A stretch of 35,663 nucleotides of DNA from Mediterranea sp. (in: CFB group bacteria) (GCA_031287715.1 JAITSN010000033.1:1-35663), one strand, 5' to 3'; numbered from the stretch's first letter, positions 1 to 9,161 are shown. The notes: generated by a model not told the origin, from the sequence alone. Numbers and translations are program-made.

Positions 1-79
1 CAAATACTACTGATAGCTTGAAGGACATACTGTAATCCTTTTGAGTGCGCTTCACATACTGATTTCTAATCTCTTCCAT
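1..79 (-). CDS. Partial IS3-family-like transposase (N-terminal 26 residues)
   Basis: An open frame starts at an ATG at 79-77 on the minus strand and runs off the left edge without a stop. The visible start MEEIRNQYVKRTQKDYSMSF followed by KLSVV looks like the N-terminal HTH (OrfA) protein of Bacteroidetes IS3-like elements, where a basic lead-in precedes a 'sysFKlqVV' helix. About 40 nt upstream the sequence contains TGTCTTGTCC (minus strand, 119-110), the kind of TGT-beginning terminal repeat expected at an IS3-family end. Only 26 residues are visible, so family assignment rests on remembered resemblance. The DDE part (OrfB) would lie left of the window. Confidence 0.5.
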   Translation of the reverse strand, partial: MEEIRNQYVKRTQKDYSMSFKLSVVF

Positions 80-119
80 AACATTACTTTTTTGTGTAAC
101 GCTATTTCAGGACAAGACA
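80..119 (-). mobile_element. Probable terminal inverted repeat and leader of the IS3-like element
   Basis: On the minus strand the 40 nt before the transposase ATG begin TGTCTTGTCCTGAAATAGCG, a plausible left terminal repeat (IS3-family ends usually begin TGT/TGA). The dispersed repeat starts immediately after position 119, which fits an element boundary there. The other end lies outside the window, so target duplication cannot be tested. Confidence 0.35.
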
Positions 120-120
120 C

Positions 121-181
121 GAAACGAAGTGCAGCGAAGCGAGGACTTGCAACGGATGGCTCGGCCGAAGGCAACGCCCAA
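121..181 (+). repeat. Dispersed ~55-bp repeat, copy A
   Basis: The stretch containing GCGAGGACTTGCAACGG and AAGGCAACGCCCAA matches the minus strand of 19353-19412, which has GTGAGGACTTGCAGCGG and GCAGGCAACGCCCAA at nearly the same spacing. The two copies differ by scattered substitutions and small indels. No gene is evident. It looks like a dispersed intergenic repeat of unknown function. Confidence 0.6.
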
Positions 182-224
182 ACAATTGTCAATTGTCTAT
201 TCTCCATTGTCAATTGTCAATTGT
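181..224 (+). repeat. CAATTGT heptad-like A/T-rich repeat
   Basis: CAATTGT is repeated several times with one interruption (TCTATTCTCC). Such CAATTGT or TACCATTT runs are common between genes in Bacteroidales. The run abuts and partly supplies the -33 region of the promoter at 207-235. Confidence 0.6.
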
Positions 225-235
225 TTGTATATTTG
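207..235 (+). promoter_or_regulatory. Bacteroidetes-type promoter for the M23 peptidase gene
   Basis: TATATTTG at 228-235 fits the -7 consensus TAnnTTTG. TTG at 207-209 lies 18 nt upstream and fits the core of the -33 element. The ATG at 261 is about 25 nt downstream of the -7 box. Confidence 0.45.
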
Positions 236-260
236 CGTATTGAATGAAAATAGGATCATA

Positions 261-1907
261 ATGAAATTATATACCGCCATCCTTTTGTTACTCTGTAGTT
301 TGCAGGTGCTTGCACAAGGCAGTTCCCCCGTACGATTTACAGCTCCGTTTGATTTTCCGCTGTCTCTGAGCGGCAATTTCGGAGAGATACGCGCCGACCA
401 TTTCCACGGCGGGCTTGATTTTAAGACGCAGGGCGTTTCGGGGAAGAAGGTGCTTGCCATCGCCGACGGATATATCTCCCGCATACGGGTGAACCACGGC
501 TCGGGCTATGTGCTCGATCTGTGCTACGACAATGGCTATTCAACGGTCAACCGGCACCTTTCCGGCTTCGTTTCTCCTATTGCCGAGCGCGTGGAAGCGT
601 TGCAATATGCCAACGAATCGTGGGAGGTGACTATCATTCCTAAAAAAGATGAGTACCGCGTGAAGGCCGGCCGGCAGATCGGCTGGAGCGGCAATACCGG
701 CTATTCTTTCGGCCCACACTTGCATATGGACGTGATCGAAGATGCGACGGGGGACCATATCGACCCGCTGCCCTTCTTCAAGAGGTACCTCAGGGATACG
801 CGCGCGCCGCAGACGGCCGGGTTCATGCTTTTCCCGCAGATGGGCAAGGGGGTTGTGAACGGGAAATACAGGCCGCAAGCGTTCGAGACGGACGGGAAGG
901 ATACGGTGCGGGCATGGGGGGTTGTCGGTGCGGGCATCCGGGCGTATGATTATATGGATGGGGAGACTAACCGGTGTGGAGTGCATACGGTGGTGCTTAC
1001 GGTCGATGGCGAGGAGGTTTTCCGCAGTGTGGTCGACCGTTTTTCTGCGTACGAGGACCGGATGATCAACTCGTGGACGCACGGCCAGTATATGAAGTCG
1101 TTCATCGAACCCGGGAACACGCTGCGTATGCTCACCGCAGGCGATAACCGCGGATTGGTGACGATCAACCAGGAGCGGGATTATCATTTCCGGTATACGC
1201 TCAAGGATGCTTACGGCAATACGTCCCGCGCCGGTTTTGTGGTGAGAGGCGTCCGGCAATCTGTTGTGCCGCCGGAGCAAAAGGACCGGCATATTTTCCG
1301 TTGGAACAAAGCGAACAGCTTGCATGAGCTTGGTCTGGAACTGATCGTTCCGCGGGGAATGATGTACGACGATGTGGCTTTGGACTTTGCCATCCGTGCC
1401 GATTCGGGCGCGGTGGCCTTTACGTATCAGCTTCATGATGAGCGGGTGCCGCTGCACCGGCCGTGCGACATAGGGATCAGCGTCCGCCGGAAGACGGTTG
1501 CCGACAGTACAAGGTTTTATATGGCGCGGGTTGGCAGTAAGGGTAATCTGGTTTCTGTGGGCGGAAGGTACGAAAACGGTTATGTCAGATCCCGCATATA
1601 TGAGCTGGGAACGTATACGGTTGCGGTCGATACGGTGCCTCCGGTGGTGACGGCCGTTAGCCCGGGCAGATGGGCGCGAAGCGGGAAGATCGTATATAAG
1701 ATAAAGGAAGAACAAAGCGGCATCAAGTCTTACCGGGGAACTATCGACGGGAAATATGCGCTGTTCGGGCATAATATCATGGATGACCGGATCGTATGCA
1801 AGATCGATCCCAAGCGGGTGAAGAAAGGCCGCCGGCATAGCGTTGTACTTACCGTGACCGACCATTGCGGGAATGAATGGGTGGAACGGACTTCATTTAA
1901 TTATTAG
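261..1907 (+). CDS. Secreted M23-family metallopeptidase (LytM/lysostaphin-like)
   Basis: This 548-residue protein starts with a signal peptide (MKLYTAILLLLCSLQVLAQG), which decides the start at 261 rather than the longer open frame from 129. The zinc-site residues of the M23 fold are visible: HFHGGLD gives the HxxxD pair (H49, D53) and PHLHMD gives the HxH pair (H153, H155). Family members cleave peptide cross-bridges in peptidoglycan, so a periplasmic or outer-surface cell-wall role is likely. The ~350 residues after the catalytic domain look beta-rich and I cannot assign them; the overall length suits the long Bacteroidales M23 proteins. A promoter is visible just upstream, and a C69 peptidase gene follows after 28 nt, suggesting an exported-peptidase pair. 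Confidence 0.88.
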   Translation: MKLYTAILLLLCSLQVLAQGSSPVRFTAPFDFPLSLSGNFGEIRADHFHGGLDFKTQGVSGKKVLAIADGYISRIRVNHGSGYVLDLCYDNGYSTVNRHLSGFVSPIAERVEALQYANESWEVTIIPKKDEYRVKAGRQIGWSGNTGYSFGPHLHMDVIEDATGDHIDPLPFFKRYLRDTRAPQTAGFMLFPQMGKGVVNGKYRPQAFETDGKDTVRAWGVVGAGIRAYDYMDGETNRCGVHTVVLTVDGEEVFRSVVDRFSAYEDRMINSWTHGQYMKSFIEPGNTLRMLTAGDNRGLVTINQERDYHFRYTLKDAYGNTSRAGFVVRGVRQSVVPPEQKDRHIFRWNKANSLHELGLELIVPRGMMYDDVALDFAIRADSGAVAFTYQLHDERVPLHRPCDIGISVRRKTVADSTRFYMARVGSKGNLVSVGGRYENGYVRSRIYELGTYTVAVDTVPPVVTAVSPGRWARSGKIVYKIKEEQSGIKSYRGTIDGKYALFGHNIMDDRIVCKIDPKRVKKGRRHSVVLTVTDHCGNEWVERTSFNY

Positions 1908-1935
1908 AATAACGTAATTATTAATAGAACAGAAG

Positions 1936-3576
1936 ATGAAAAGAAAGATGATCCTGTGTGCTGCCGTATGTCTGGCAGCTGTGGCGGAAGTCTCCGCCTG
2001 TACGAACCTGATCGTGGGTAAAAATGCATCGACAGATGGCTCGGCTATCGTGTCTTATTCGGCCGACTCGTACGGGTTGTTCGGCGAACTCTATCACTAT
2101 CCCGCCGCTACGTATCCGAAAGGAACGTTGCTGGATGTACGCGAGTGGGATACGGGCAAGTATTTAGGGCAGATCGAACAGGCCCGCCAGACGTATAATG
2201 TGATTGGGAATATCAACGAGCATCAGGTGACGATCGGCGAAACAACTTTCACCGGGCGGACCGAGTTGCAGGATACGCTGGGGATCATCGACTACGGCAG
2301 CTTGATCTATATCGGGTTGCAACGCTCGCGCACAGCGCGCGAAGCGATCAAGGTGATGACCGACCTGGTACAGCAGTATGGTTATTACAGCAGCGGCGAG
2401 TCGTTCACCATTGCCGACCCGAACGAGATCTGGATCATGGAGATGATCGGCAAAGGGCCGGGCATCCGCGGCGCGGTCTGGGTGGCCGTCCGTATGCCTG
2501 ACGACTGTATCTCCGCCCATGCCAACCAGTCACGCATCCATACTTTCGACATGAACGACAAGAATAATTGCATCTATTCTCCCGACGTGGTTTCGTTCGC
2601 CCGTGAGAAGGGATATTTCGACGGGATGAACAAAGATTTCAGCTTTTCCGCCGCCTACAATCCGCTCGATTTCGGTGGCCGCCGCTACTGCGAAGCGCGC
2701 GTGTGGAGCTTCTTCAATATGTTCACCGACAGGGGCGGAGAGTTCCTGCCTTACATCACCGGAGAGAGCAATACTCCCATGCCGCTTTACCTGAAAGCGA
2801 ACCGGAAGATCTCCGTGCAAGATATCAAGAACGCTATGCGCGACCACTACGAAGGTACTCCGCTGGACATCTCGAATGACTTCGGCGCCGGCCCTTACAA
2901 GGCGCCCTACCGCCTCTCCCCGTTGAGCTTTGAGGTCGATGGCCGGAAATACTTCAACGAACGGCCGATCTCCACCCAACAGGCCGGGTTCGTCTTCGTA
3001 TCGCAGATGCGCGCCCACAAGCAGAATCCCGTTGGCGGTATACTGTGGTTTACGCTTGACGATGCCAACATGAGCGTTTTCACACCGGTGTATTGCTGTG
3101 CCACCAAAGTGCCCGGCTGCTATCAGGCAAACGGCGCCGACTACAGTACCTTCTCTTGGGAATCGGCCTTCTGGATCTACAATTGGGTCTCCAATATGGT
3201 GTATCCGCGATACAACTTGATGATCGACGATCTGCGCGCCGTGCAGGGCGAACTGGAGGAAACATTCAACCGGATGCAGGAGAGCGTCGAAGCCACAGCA
3301 GAGAAACTTTTCGAAAAAGATCAGGAAGCCGCCAAAACATTCCTCACCCGCTATACGGAAATGACCGCGCAAAATACCTTCAACACCTGGAAGAAGCTGG
3401 CCGAATTCCTTATGGTCAAATATAACGACGGAGTTGTGAAGCGCATGAAGAATGGAACGTTCGAGCGCAACGACATCGGACGGACGGCGCCGGTCATCCG
3501 CCCGGGCTACCCGAAAGCGTTTCTCGAAGAATACGTCAAGCAAACCGGCGACAGATACCGGATAACCGAAGACTGA
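1936..3576 (+). CDS. C69-family dipeptidase
   Basis: This 546-residue protein belongs to the C69 (PepD-like, Ntn-hydrolase) dipeptidases. A short signal peptide (residues 1-21) ends right before Cys22 in SACTNLIVGKNAS. Family members use the N-terminal Cys, exposed by processing, as nucleophile. The following pattern TDGSAIVSYSAD, the GYYSSGESFTIADPNEIWIM block and PYKAPYR are typical of the family. It probably hydrolyses dipeptides in the periplasm and so complements the M23 hydrolase upstream. It starts 28 nt after the previous stop, on the same strand. I see no terminator before the next gene at 3601. Confidence 0.88.
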   Translation: MKRKMILCAAVCLAAVAEVSACTNLIVGKNASTDGSAIVSYSADSYGLFGELYHYPAATYPKGTLLDVREWDTGKYLGQIEQARQTYNVIGNINEHQVTIGETTFTGRTELQDTLGIIDYGSLIYIGLQRSRTAREAIKVMTDLVQQYGYYSSGESFTIADPNEIWIMEMIGKGPGIRGAVWVAVRMPDDCISAHANQSRIHTFDMNDKNNCIYSPDVVSFAREKGYFDGMNKDFSFSAAYNPLDFGGRRYCEARVWSFFNMFTDRGGEFLPYITGESNTPMPLYLKANRKISVQDIKNAMRDHYEGTPLDISNDFGAGPYKAPYRLSPLSFEVDGRKYFNERPISTQQAGFVFVSQMRAHKQNPVGGILWFTLDDANMSVFTPVYCCATKVPGCYQANGADYSTFSWESAFWIYNWVSNMVYPRYNLMIDDLRAVQGELEETFNRMQESVEATAEKLFEKDQEAAKTFLTRYTEMTAQNTFNTWKKLAEFLMVKYNDGVVKRMKNGTFERNDIGRTAPVIRPGYPKAFLEEYVKQTGDRYRITED

Positions 3577-3600
3577 TCATCAATCTGAATAAAAAGAATT

Positions 3601-5346
3601 ATGGACAATCAAGAACTGATCAAATACGTAACGGGAAAAGCACAGAGCTGGCTTTCTCCGGCTTACGATGCCGAAACGCAGGCAAAAGTCAGGCTTATGC
3701 TGGACAATGAAGACAAGACCGAACTGATCGAATCTTTCTACAAAGATCTTGAGTTCGGCACGGGCGGCCTTCGCGGCATCATGGGAGCGGGCACCAACCG
3801 GATGAATATCTACACGGTAGGCGCCGCCACGCAGGGACTGTCCAACTACTTGAACGCCAACTTCAAGGACATCGCCCAACCGTCCGTCGTCGTGGGTCAC
3901 GACTGCCGCAACAACAGCCGCAGGTTTGCGGAGATCTCGGCAAACATCTTTTCGGCAAACGGCATCAAAGTCTATCTGTTTGAAGCGCTCCGCCCGACGC
4001 CCGAAATATCCTATGCCATCCGCCGCCTGGGCTGCCAAAGCGGCATCATCCTGACCGCTTCGCATAACCCGAAAGAATACAACGGATACAAAGCTTATTG
4101 GGACGACGGCGCGCAAGTGCTGGCGCCGCACGATAAGGGCATCATCGCGGAGGTGCAGAAGATCACCTCCGCGTCGGACATCAGATTTGAAGGCCGGGCA
4201 AGCCTGATCCAAATCATCGGCGAAGACATCGACAAACCTTACTTGGATGCCGTCAAGACCGTTTCGCTCGATCCCGAAGCTATCAAGCGGCACCACGGCA
4301 TGAAGATCGTCTACACCCCGATCCACGGAACGGGCGTGACACTGATCCCACGCGCCTTGAACATGTGGGGGTTTACCGATATAATCCATGTGCCGGAACA
4401 GGATGTGACCAGCGGCGACTTCCCAACAGTAAAGTCGCCCAATCCGGAAGAACCCGCCGCATTGTCCATGGCCATTGAGAGAGCCAAAGCAACCAACGCG
4501 GAACTCGTCATGGCAAGCGACCCTGATGCCGACCGCGTGGGCATCGCCTGCAAGGACGACAAAGGCGAATGGGTGCTGATCAACGGCAACCAGACCTGCC
4601 TGATCTATCTCTACTACATCCTGACCCAATACAAAGCCTTAGGCAAAATACACGGCGACGAGTTCTGCGTGAAGACCATCGTTACCACCGAGTTGATCAA
4701 AAAGATCGCCGGGAAGAACAATATCGAAATGCTCGACTGCTACACCGGCTTCAAATGGATCGCCCGTGAGATCCGTCTGCTCGAAGGGAAGAAGAGATAC
4801 ATCGGCGGGGGCGAAGAAAGCTACGGCTTCCTGGCCGAAGACTTCGTCCGCGACAAAGACGCCGTGTCCGCCTGCTGCCTCATTGCCGAGATAGCCGCCT
4901 GGGCCAAGGATAACGGGAAAACATTGCATCAGCTGCTGAAGGACATCTACGTGGAATACGGATTCTCGAAAGAGAAAGGGATCAGCATCGTCAAGCCGGG
5001 CAAGAGCGGCGCAGACGAGATCAAGCAAATGATGGCCGGCTTCCGCACAAATCCCCCGGAAGAATTAGCCGGGTCGAAGATCATTTACAGGAAAGACTTT
5101 CTGAGCTTGAAGCAAACAAACGCCTCGGGTGAAGTGTCCGGCCTGGATATGCCCGATACCTCCGACGTGCTCCAATACTTCACCGAAGACGGCAGCAAAG
5201 TATCCGTCCGCCCGTCGGGAACAGAGCCTAAGATCAAGTTCTACATTGAGGTACAGAGTCCTATGAGCAGCCGCGACGGCTACGAAAGCGCGAACATCAA
5301 TGCCGATGAAAAGATCAAAGCCGTGATGCGCTCATTAGGCATCTAA
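3601..5346 (+). CDS. Phosphohexomutase (phosphoglucomutase/phosphomannomutase family)
   Basis: This 581-residue protein shows all four signatures of the alpha-D-phosphohexomutase superfamily. They are GTGGLRGIMGAGTNRMN near residue 50; the phosphoserine loop TASHNPKEYNG with S154; the metal loop DPDADRVG near residue 305; and the sugar loop GGGEESYGF near residue 402. RPSGTEPKIKFY near residue 540 is the phosphate-binding motif. The length and the GEESYGF variant match the long PgcA-like glucose-1,6-bisphosphate-dependent mutases. It should interconvert hexose-1- and hexose-6-phosphates in the cytoplasm. It starts 24 nt after the dipeptidase stop, so co-transcription is possible, but no functional link is obvious. 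Substrate preference cannot be read from the sequence. Confidence 0.9.
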   Translation: MDNQELIKYVTGKAQSWLSPAYDAETQAKVRLMLDNEDKTELIESFYKDLEFGTGGLRGIMGAGTNRMNIYTVGAATQGLSNYLNANFKDIAQPSVVVGHDCRNNSRRFAEISANIFSANGIKVYLFEALRPTPEISYAIRRLGCQSGIILTASHNPKEYNGYKAYWDDGAQVLAPHDKGIIAEVQKITSASDIRFEGRASLIQIIGEDIDKPYLDAVKTVSLDPEAIKRHHGMKIVYTPIHGTGVTLIPRALNMWGFTDIIHVPEQDVTSGDFPTVKSPNPEEPAALSMAIERAKATNAELVMASDPDADRVGIACKDDKGEWVLINGNQTCLIYLYYILTQYKALGKIHGDEFCVKTIVTTELIKKIAGKNNIEMLDCYTGFKWIAREIRLLEGKKRYIGGGEESYGFLAEDFVRDKDAVSACCLIAEIAAWAKDNGKTLHQLLKDIYVEYGFSKEKGISIVKPGKSGADEIKQMMAGFRTNPPEELAGSKIIYRKDFLSLKQTNASGEVSGLDMPDTSDVLQYFTEDGSKVSVRPSGTEPKIKFYIEVQSPMSSRDGYESANINADEKIKAVMRSLGI

Positions 5347-5396
5347 GAATAAGAAGAGAATCAAAAGCAGGTGTTTTCTTACTCGCTTTCAGCAGA

Positions 5397-6635
5397 ATGA
5401 TACAAGACTTTGAAATAATGGCTCCCGCCGGCTCGCGCGAATCGTTGGCCGCAGCCATACAGGGAGGGGCCGGGTCCGTTTACTTCGGGATAGAGAACCT
5501 GAACATGCGCGCCCGCTCGTCCAACAGCTTCAGCGTAGGCGACCTGCGCGAGATCGCCCGGATCTGCAATGAACATGGGATGAAAAGCTACCTCACGGTG
5601 AACACAATCATCTACGACAGTGACCTGGAGTTGATGCGCACAATTGTTTCGGCTGCCAAAGAAGCCGGCGTCTCGGCGGTCATCGCGGCAGACGTGGCCG
5701 TGATGAGCTATGCGCGGCAGATCGGCCAGGAAGTGCACCTCTCTACCCAACTCAACATATCGAATGTCGAAGCGTTGAAGTTCTACGCGCAGTTTGCCGA
5801 TGTGGTTGTACTTGCCCGCGAGCTGAACTTGGATCAGGTTGCCGGGATCCACCGCCGCATCGGGGAAGAACGGATTTGCGGCCCGAGCGGAGCGCCGATC
5901 CGCATCGAAATGTTCTGCCACGGGGCGCTTTGCATGGCCGTGTCCGGCAAGTGCTACCTGTCGCTGCACGAGATGAAACATTCCGCCAACCGCGGCGCAT
6001 GTATGCAGGTGTGCCGCCGGGCGTATACCGTTCGCGACAAGGAAACGGACGTCGAGCTGGAAGTAGACAACCAGTACATCATGTCGCCCAAAGATCTGAA
6101 AACGATTCATTTCATGAATAAAATGATCGACGCCGGCGTACGGGTGTTCAAGATCGAAGGCCGCGCGCGCGGGCCGGAATACGTGCGGACGGTGGTGGAA
6201 TGTTATAAGGAAGCGATACACGCCTGCGTAGACGGAACATTTACCGAAGAGAAAATAACCGCGTGGGATGAGCGGCTGAAAACCGTATTCAACCGTGGAT
6301 TCTGGGACGGTTATTACCTGGGGCAACGCCTGGGGGAATGGAGCCGCAACTACGGCTCGGAAGCCACCGGACGCAAAGTCTACGTCGGGAAAGGAATGAA
6401 GTATTTCAGCCACATCGGCGTAGCGGAGTTTCTGGTCGAAGCCGCCGAATTGTCCGTCGGCGACAAGCTGCTGATCACCGGGCCGACCACGGGGGCCGTG
6501 TTTGTTACGCTCGATGAGGCGCGGGTAGACCTGAAACCTGTGCAAACCGTACGCAAAGGAGAACGGTTCTCCATGAAGATAGAAGATAAAATACGCCCGA
6601 GCGACAAGCTGTTTAAAATCGTAAACAAACCATGA
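5397..6635 (+). CDS. U32-family peptidase-like protein (TrhP/YegQ-like)
   Basis: This 412-residue protein opens with EIMAPAGSRESLAAAIQGGA, the U32 TIM-barrel start. It carries the family signature region IEMFCHGALCMAVSGKCYLS, then NRGACMQVCRR. The cysteines in that block probably bind an iron-sulfur cluster, as established for related U32 proteins. Members such as E. coli TrhP (YegQ) act in tRNA wobble uridine hydroxylation rather than proteolysis, so 'peptidase' is a historical name. The C-terminal ~80 residues form a small beta-rich domain. Its TGA overlaps the start of the thioesterase gene (ATGA at 6632), so translation is likely coupled. The exact tRNA substrate is an inference from the family. 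Confidence 0.85.
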   Translation: MIQDFEIMAPAGSRESLAAAIQGGAGSVYFGIENLNMRARSSNSFSVGDLREIARICNEHGMKSYLTVNTIIYDSDLELMRTIVSAAKEAGVSAVIAADVAVMSYARQIGQEVHLSTQLNISNVEALKFYAQFADVVVLARELNLDQVAGIHRRIGEERICGPSGAPIRIEMFCHGALCMAVSGKCYLSLHEMKHSANRGACMQVCRRAYTVRDKETDVELEVDNQYIMSPKDLKTIHFMNKMIDAGVRVFKIEGRARGPEYVRTVVECYKEAIHACVDGTFTEEKITAWDERLKTVFNRGFWDGYYLGQRLGEWSRNYGSEATGRKVYVGKGMKYFSHIGVAEFLVEAAELSVGDKLLITGPTTGAVFVTLDEARVDLKPVQTVRKGERFSMKIEDKIRPSDKLFKIVNKP

Positions 6636-7039
6636 GCAACTACATCTATGAACTTACCTTAAAGGTGCGCGACTACGAATGTGACCTTCAAGGTATTGTC
6701 AACAACGCCAATTATCAGCATTATCTGGAACATACCCGCCATGAGTTTCTCACGTCTATCGGGGTCAGTTTCGCCGGACTTCATAAACAGGGGATAGATC
6801 CTGTTGTCGCCCGCATTCATATTGCCTTCAAAACCCCGCTGGTCAGCGGAGATGAGTTTGTGTCCAAGCTCTACCTGAAGAAAGAGGGCGTCCGGTACGT
6901 CTTCTACCAGGATATTTATCGCAAGAGCGACAGCAAAACCGTGATAAAAGCCACCGTAGAAACCGTGTGTGTTGTCAACGGGCGGTTTGGCCCCAGCGAA
7001 CTGTTTGATAACATCTTCGCCCCATACATCACGGAATGA
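6632..7039 (+). CDS. Hotdog-fold acyl-CoA thioesterase (4HBT family)
   Basis: This 135-residue protein fits the single-hotdog 4HBT family. The helix region YECDLQGIVNNANYQHYLEH matches the family pattern 'D.D.qGvvnn.nY..y.e..R', with the acidic residue and the VNN segment near residues 17-24. Members hydrolyse acyl-CoA thioesters; the acyl chain cannot be deduced here. The gene overlaps the U32 gene by 4 nt and overlaps dprA by 4 nt (ATGA at both junctions), giving a translationally coupled three-gene unit. Confidence 0.85.
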   Translation: MSNYIYELTLKVRDYECDLQGIVNNANYQHYLEHTRHEFLTSIGVSFAGLHKQGIDPVVARIHIAFKTPLVSGDEFVSKLYLKKEGVRYVFYQDIYRKSDSKTVIKATVETVCVVNGRFGPSELFDNIFAPYITE

Positions 7040-8148
7040 ACGAGGCGGAACACATCCACACCATTGCCCTCATGCTCGTTCCGGGCATCGGCGTAGTACG
7101 GAGCCGTAGCCTGATTGATGCGATGGGGAGCGCCGAGCGCGTTTTCCTGAATCGCCGCGAAATACCCGATGCCCTGCCCGGAGTGTCGCCGCGTATTGTT
7201 GATCTGCTGAACTGCCCGCAAGCCATCGCCCGCGCAGAGAAGGAATACGAGTTCGTCCGGAAAAACAAGATCCGGTGCCTTGCGATAAACGATGAAGACT
7301 ATCCGTCCCGGTTGCGCGAATGTGACGATGCCCCGGTTATTCTTTTCTTCAAGGGAAATACTGACCTGAATGTGCTTCGCGTGGTCAATATGGTTGGCAC
7401 GCGCAAAGCCACAGACTACGGCAAGCAGATCTGCAACCGCTTTTTGCAGGAGATGAAAGAGCTGTGCCCCGACATTCTTGTGGTTAGCGGGCTTGCCTAC
7501 GGCATCGACATTCAGGCCCATCACGCGGCGCTGCGGAACAATATTTCCACGGTAGGCATATTGGCTCACGGGCTGGACCGTATCTACCCTCCGGATCACC
7601 GGAATACGGCTGCTAAAATGATCGAAAAAGGCGGGCTGCTCACCGAGTTCATCACAGAAACATCCCCCGACCGGTATAACTTCGTCAGCCGGAACCGCAT
7701 CGTTGCCGGCATGAGCGATGCCACGATCGTAGTGGAATCCGCCGTCAAAGGAGGTTCGCTCATCACGGCAAGCCTGGCGCGGGGCTATCACCGGGATTGC
7801 TTTGCTTTCCCCGGACGGCATACAGACACGCAGTCGCAAGGCTGCAACCGGCTCATACAAAACAACGAAGCGGCGCTCATCCAATCGGCCGAAGACTTGG
7901 TCATGGCCATGCGCTGGAACGACGTGCAGAAGAAACCCAAAAACGTGCAGCCTCTCCTGTTCCCCGAACTTACGGAAGAAGAAGAGGCGATCGTCGCTTT
8001 GATCTCCAAGCACGAAAAAATGCACATCAACGAATTGGTCGCAGCCGCCGGTATTCCGGTATACCGCATGAGTGTGACACTCCTTGAGCTTGAAATGAAA
8101 AGGGTGCTGCAAGCGTTGCCCGGCAATGTCTACCGGCTGATTTGCTGA
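7036..8148 (+). CDS. dprA: DNA-processing protein DprA
   Basis: This 370-residue protein has the DprA architecture. A helix-hairpin-helix-like N-terminus contains LMLVPGIGVVRSR. The Rossmann-fold core (~residues 105-310) contains MVGTRKATDYG, VVSGLAYGIDIQAHHAAL, GLDRIYPPDHR and RNRIVAGMSDATIVVESAVK followed by GGSLITA. A C-terminal winged-helix domain (~310-370, EEEAIVALISKHEKMHINEL) completes it. DprA binds incoming single-stranded DNA and loads RecA during natural transformation. The start overlaps the thioesterase stop by 4 nt. A bidirectional terminator follows 8 nt after the stop. Confidence 0.95.
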   Translation: MNEAEHIHTIALMLVPGIGVVRSRSLIDAMGSAERVFLNRREIPDALPGVSPRIVDLLNCPQAIARAEKEYEFVRKNKIRCLAINDEDYPSRLRECDDAPVILFFKGNTDLNVLRVVNMVGTRKATDYGKQICNRFLQEMKELCPDILVVSGLAYGIDIQAHHAALRNNISTVGILAHGLDRIYPPDHRNTAAKMIEKGGLLTEFITETSPDRYNFVSRNRIVAGMSDATIVVESAVKGGSLITASLARGYHRDCFAFPGRHTDTQSQGCNRLIQNNEAALIQSAEDLVMAMRWNDVQKKPKNVQPLLFPELTEEEEAIVALISKHEKMHINELVAAAGIPVYRMSVTLLELEMKRVLQALPGNVYRLIC

Positions 8149-8156
8149 AAGTAAAA

Positions 8157-8184
8157 AAGGCGGGGTGTAAACCTCGCCTTAATT
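8157..8184. terminator. Bidirectional intrinsic terminator between dprA and the S66 peptidase gene
   Basis: AAGGCGGGGT and ACCTCGCCTT form a hairpin around a short loop (8157-8180). An A-run on the left (8153-8158) becomes a T-run on the minus strand, so the better poly-U tail serves the leftward gene 8241-9149. On the plus strand the hairpin lies just after dprA. Confidence 0.7.
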
Positions 8185-8240
8185 GTATTCACTTCGGAAT
8201 GATCTGTTGTGAATGGATCTCAATACGATAGCGCAGCAGC

Positions 8241-9149
8241 TTAAAATTTCAGCTTAACGGCTTTTCCGGTGACGGAAAACTCAACCTTGCAGCCGCAGAC
8301 CAAGGGTAAATTGTGAGTTACGTGTCCTACCGGGAAATTGAAACAGATCGGAATATGGTATGCCTTCGTGATGTCCGCCAGCGCTTCGTACAATTCTTTG
8401 CCCAGGGATTTGTCTTCTTCGTATTCGGTGAACTGCCCGACGATTATCCCCGAAAGCCTTTCCAGGATCCCGCCGAGCTTCAGGTTGTAGATCATACGCT
8501 CCACCGCATGTGGACGCTCGTTGACATCTTCGATAAACAAGATCGTGTTTCCGGCAGGAATATCATACGGCGTGCCGCGCAATCCATACAGCACAGCCAG
8601 GTTGCCGCCTCTCAGAACACCTTTGGCCGTTCCCGGGCGGTTTAGCTTGTGGGGCTTGCACGTATATTCGGGCATTCTTCCGAACAGCATATCTCTCAGG
8701 TACATACTGCAAGGGTCATCTTCCGCTTCTACCGACAGGTGGCGGGCCATCGGCGCGTGCAATGAAGCATAACCGTTAGCTTGAAAGAGGTTGTGCAGGG
8801 CCGTTATATCGCTGTATCCGATGAGCCATTTCGGAGATGAGCGGAAAAGGGTGAAATCCAATTTGTCGATAAGGTGTACGGCGCCATAACCCCCGCGACT
8901 ACAGAAAATGGCTTTGGTGTCTTTACTGTCCATTGCTTTTTGCAGGTCGCCGGCGCGCTGTTCGATCGTTCCGGCATAAAGCCCCGAAGAATGTCCGGCA
9001 TATTTCCCCATAACAGGTTCCAACCCCCATGACTTCAGGCTTTTTTTCATTCCCGCCAGGAATGACTGATCTATTTTGCCCGATGGCGATAAGATAACAA
9101 CTTTATCGCCCCGTTGCAGGAATTGAGGCAGGATCGGCTCGTTCATCAA
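8241..9149 (-). CDS. LD-carboxypeptidase (S66 family, LdcA/MccF-like)
   Basis: This 302-residue protein has the S66 layout. The N-terminal part contains LQRGDKVVILSPSG. The nucleophile elbow is WLIGYSDITALHN with the serine in GYSD, and CSRGGYGAVHLID precedes it. The C-terminal part carries the remaining triad region (LFIEDVNERPHAVERMIYNL and FPVGHVTHNLPLVCG). S66 enzymes remove the terminal D-Ala from murein tetrapeptides, usually in the cytoplasm during wall recycling; no signal peptide is seen. It follows the PH-domain gene after 12 nt on the same strand, so the two probably form an operon. A terminator follows the stop. Confidence 0.9.
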   Translation of the reverse strand: MMNEPILPQFLQRGDKVVILSPSGKIDQSFLAGMKKSLKSWGLEPVMGKYAGHSSGLYAGTIEQRAGDLQKAMDSKDTKAIFCSRGGYGAVHLIDKLDFTLFRSSPKWLIGYSDITALHNLFQANGYASLHAPMARHLSVEAEDDPCSMYLRDMLFGRMPEYTCKPHKLNRPGTAKGVLRGGNLAVLYGLRGTPYDIPAGNTILFIEDVNERPHAVERMIYNLKLGGILERLSGIIVGQFTEYEEDKSLGKELYEALADITKAYHIPICFNFPVGHVTHNLPLVCGCKVEFSVTGKAVKLKF

Positions 9150-9161
9150 AGTAATCGTCAG

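Noticed and set aside
540..1865. Long minus-strand open frame (441 codons) opposite the M23 gene
   Set aside because: It is a shadow of the M23 gene: the plus frame has a signal peptide, metal motifs and a promoter, while the minus product is rich in His/Arg/Pro and has no recognisable motif.
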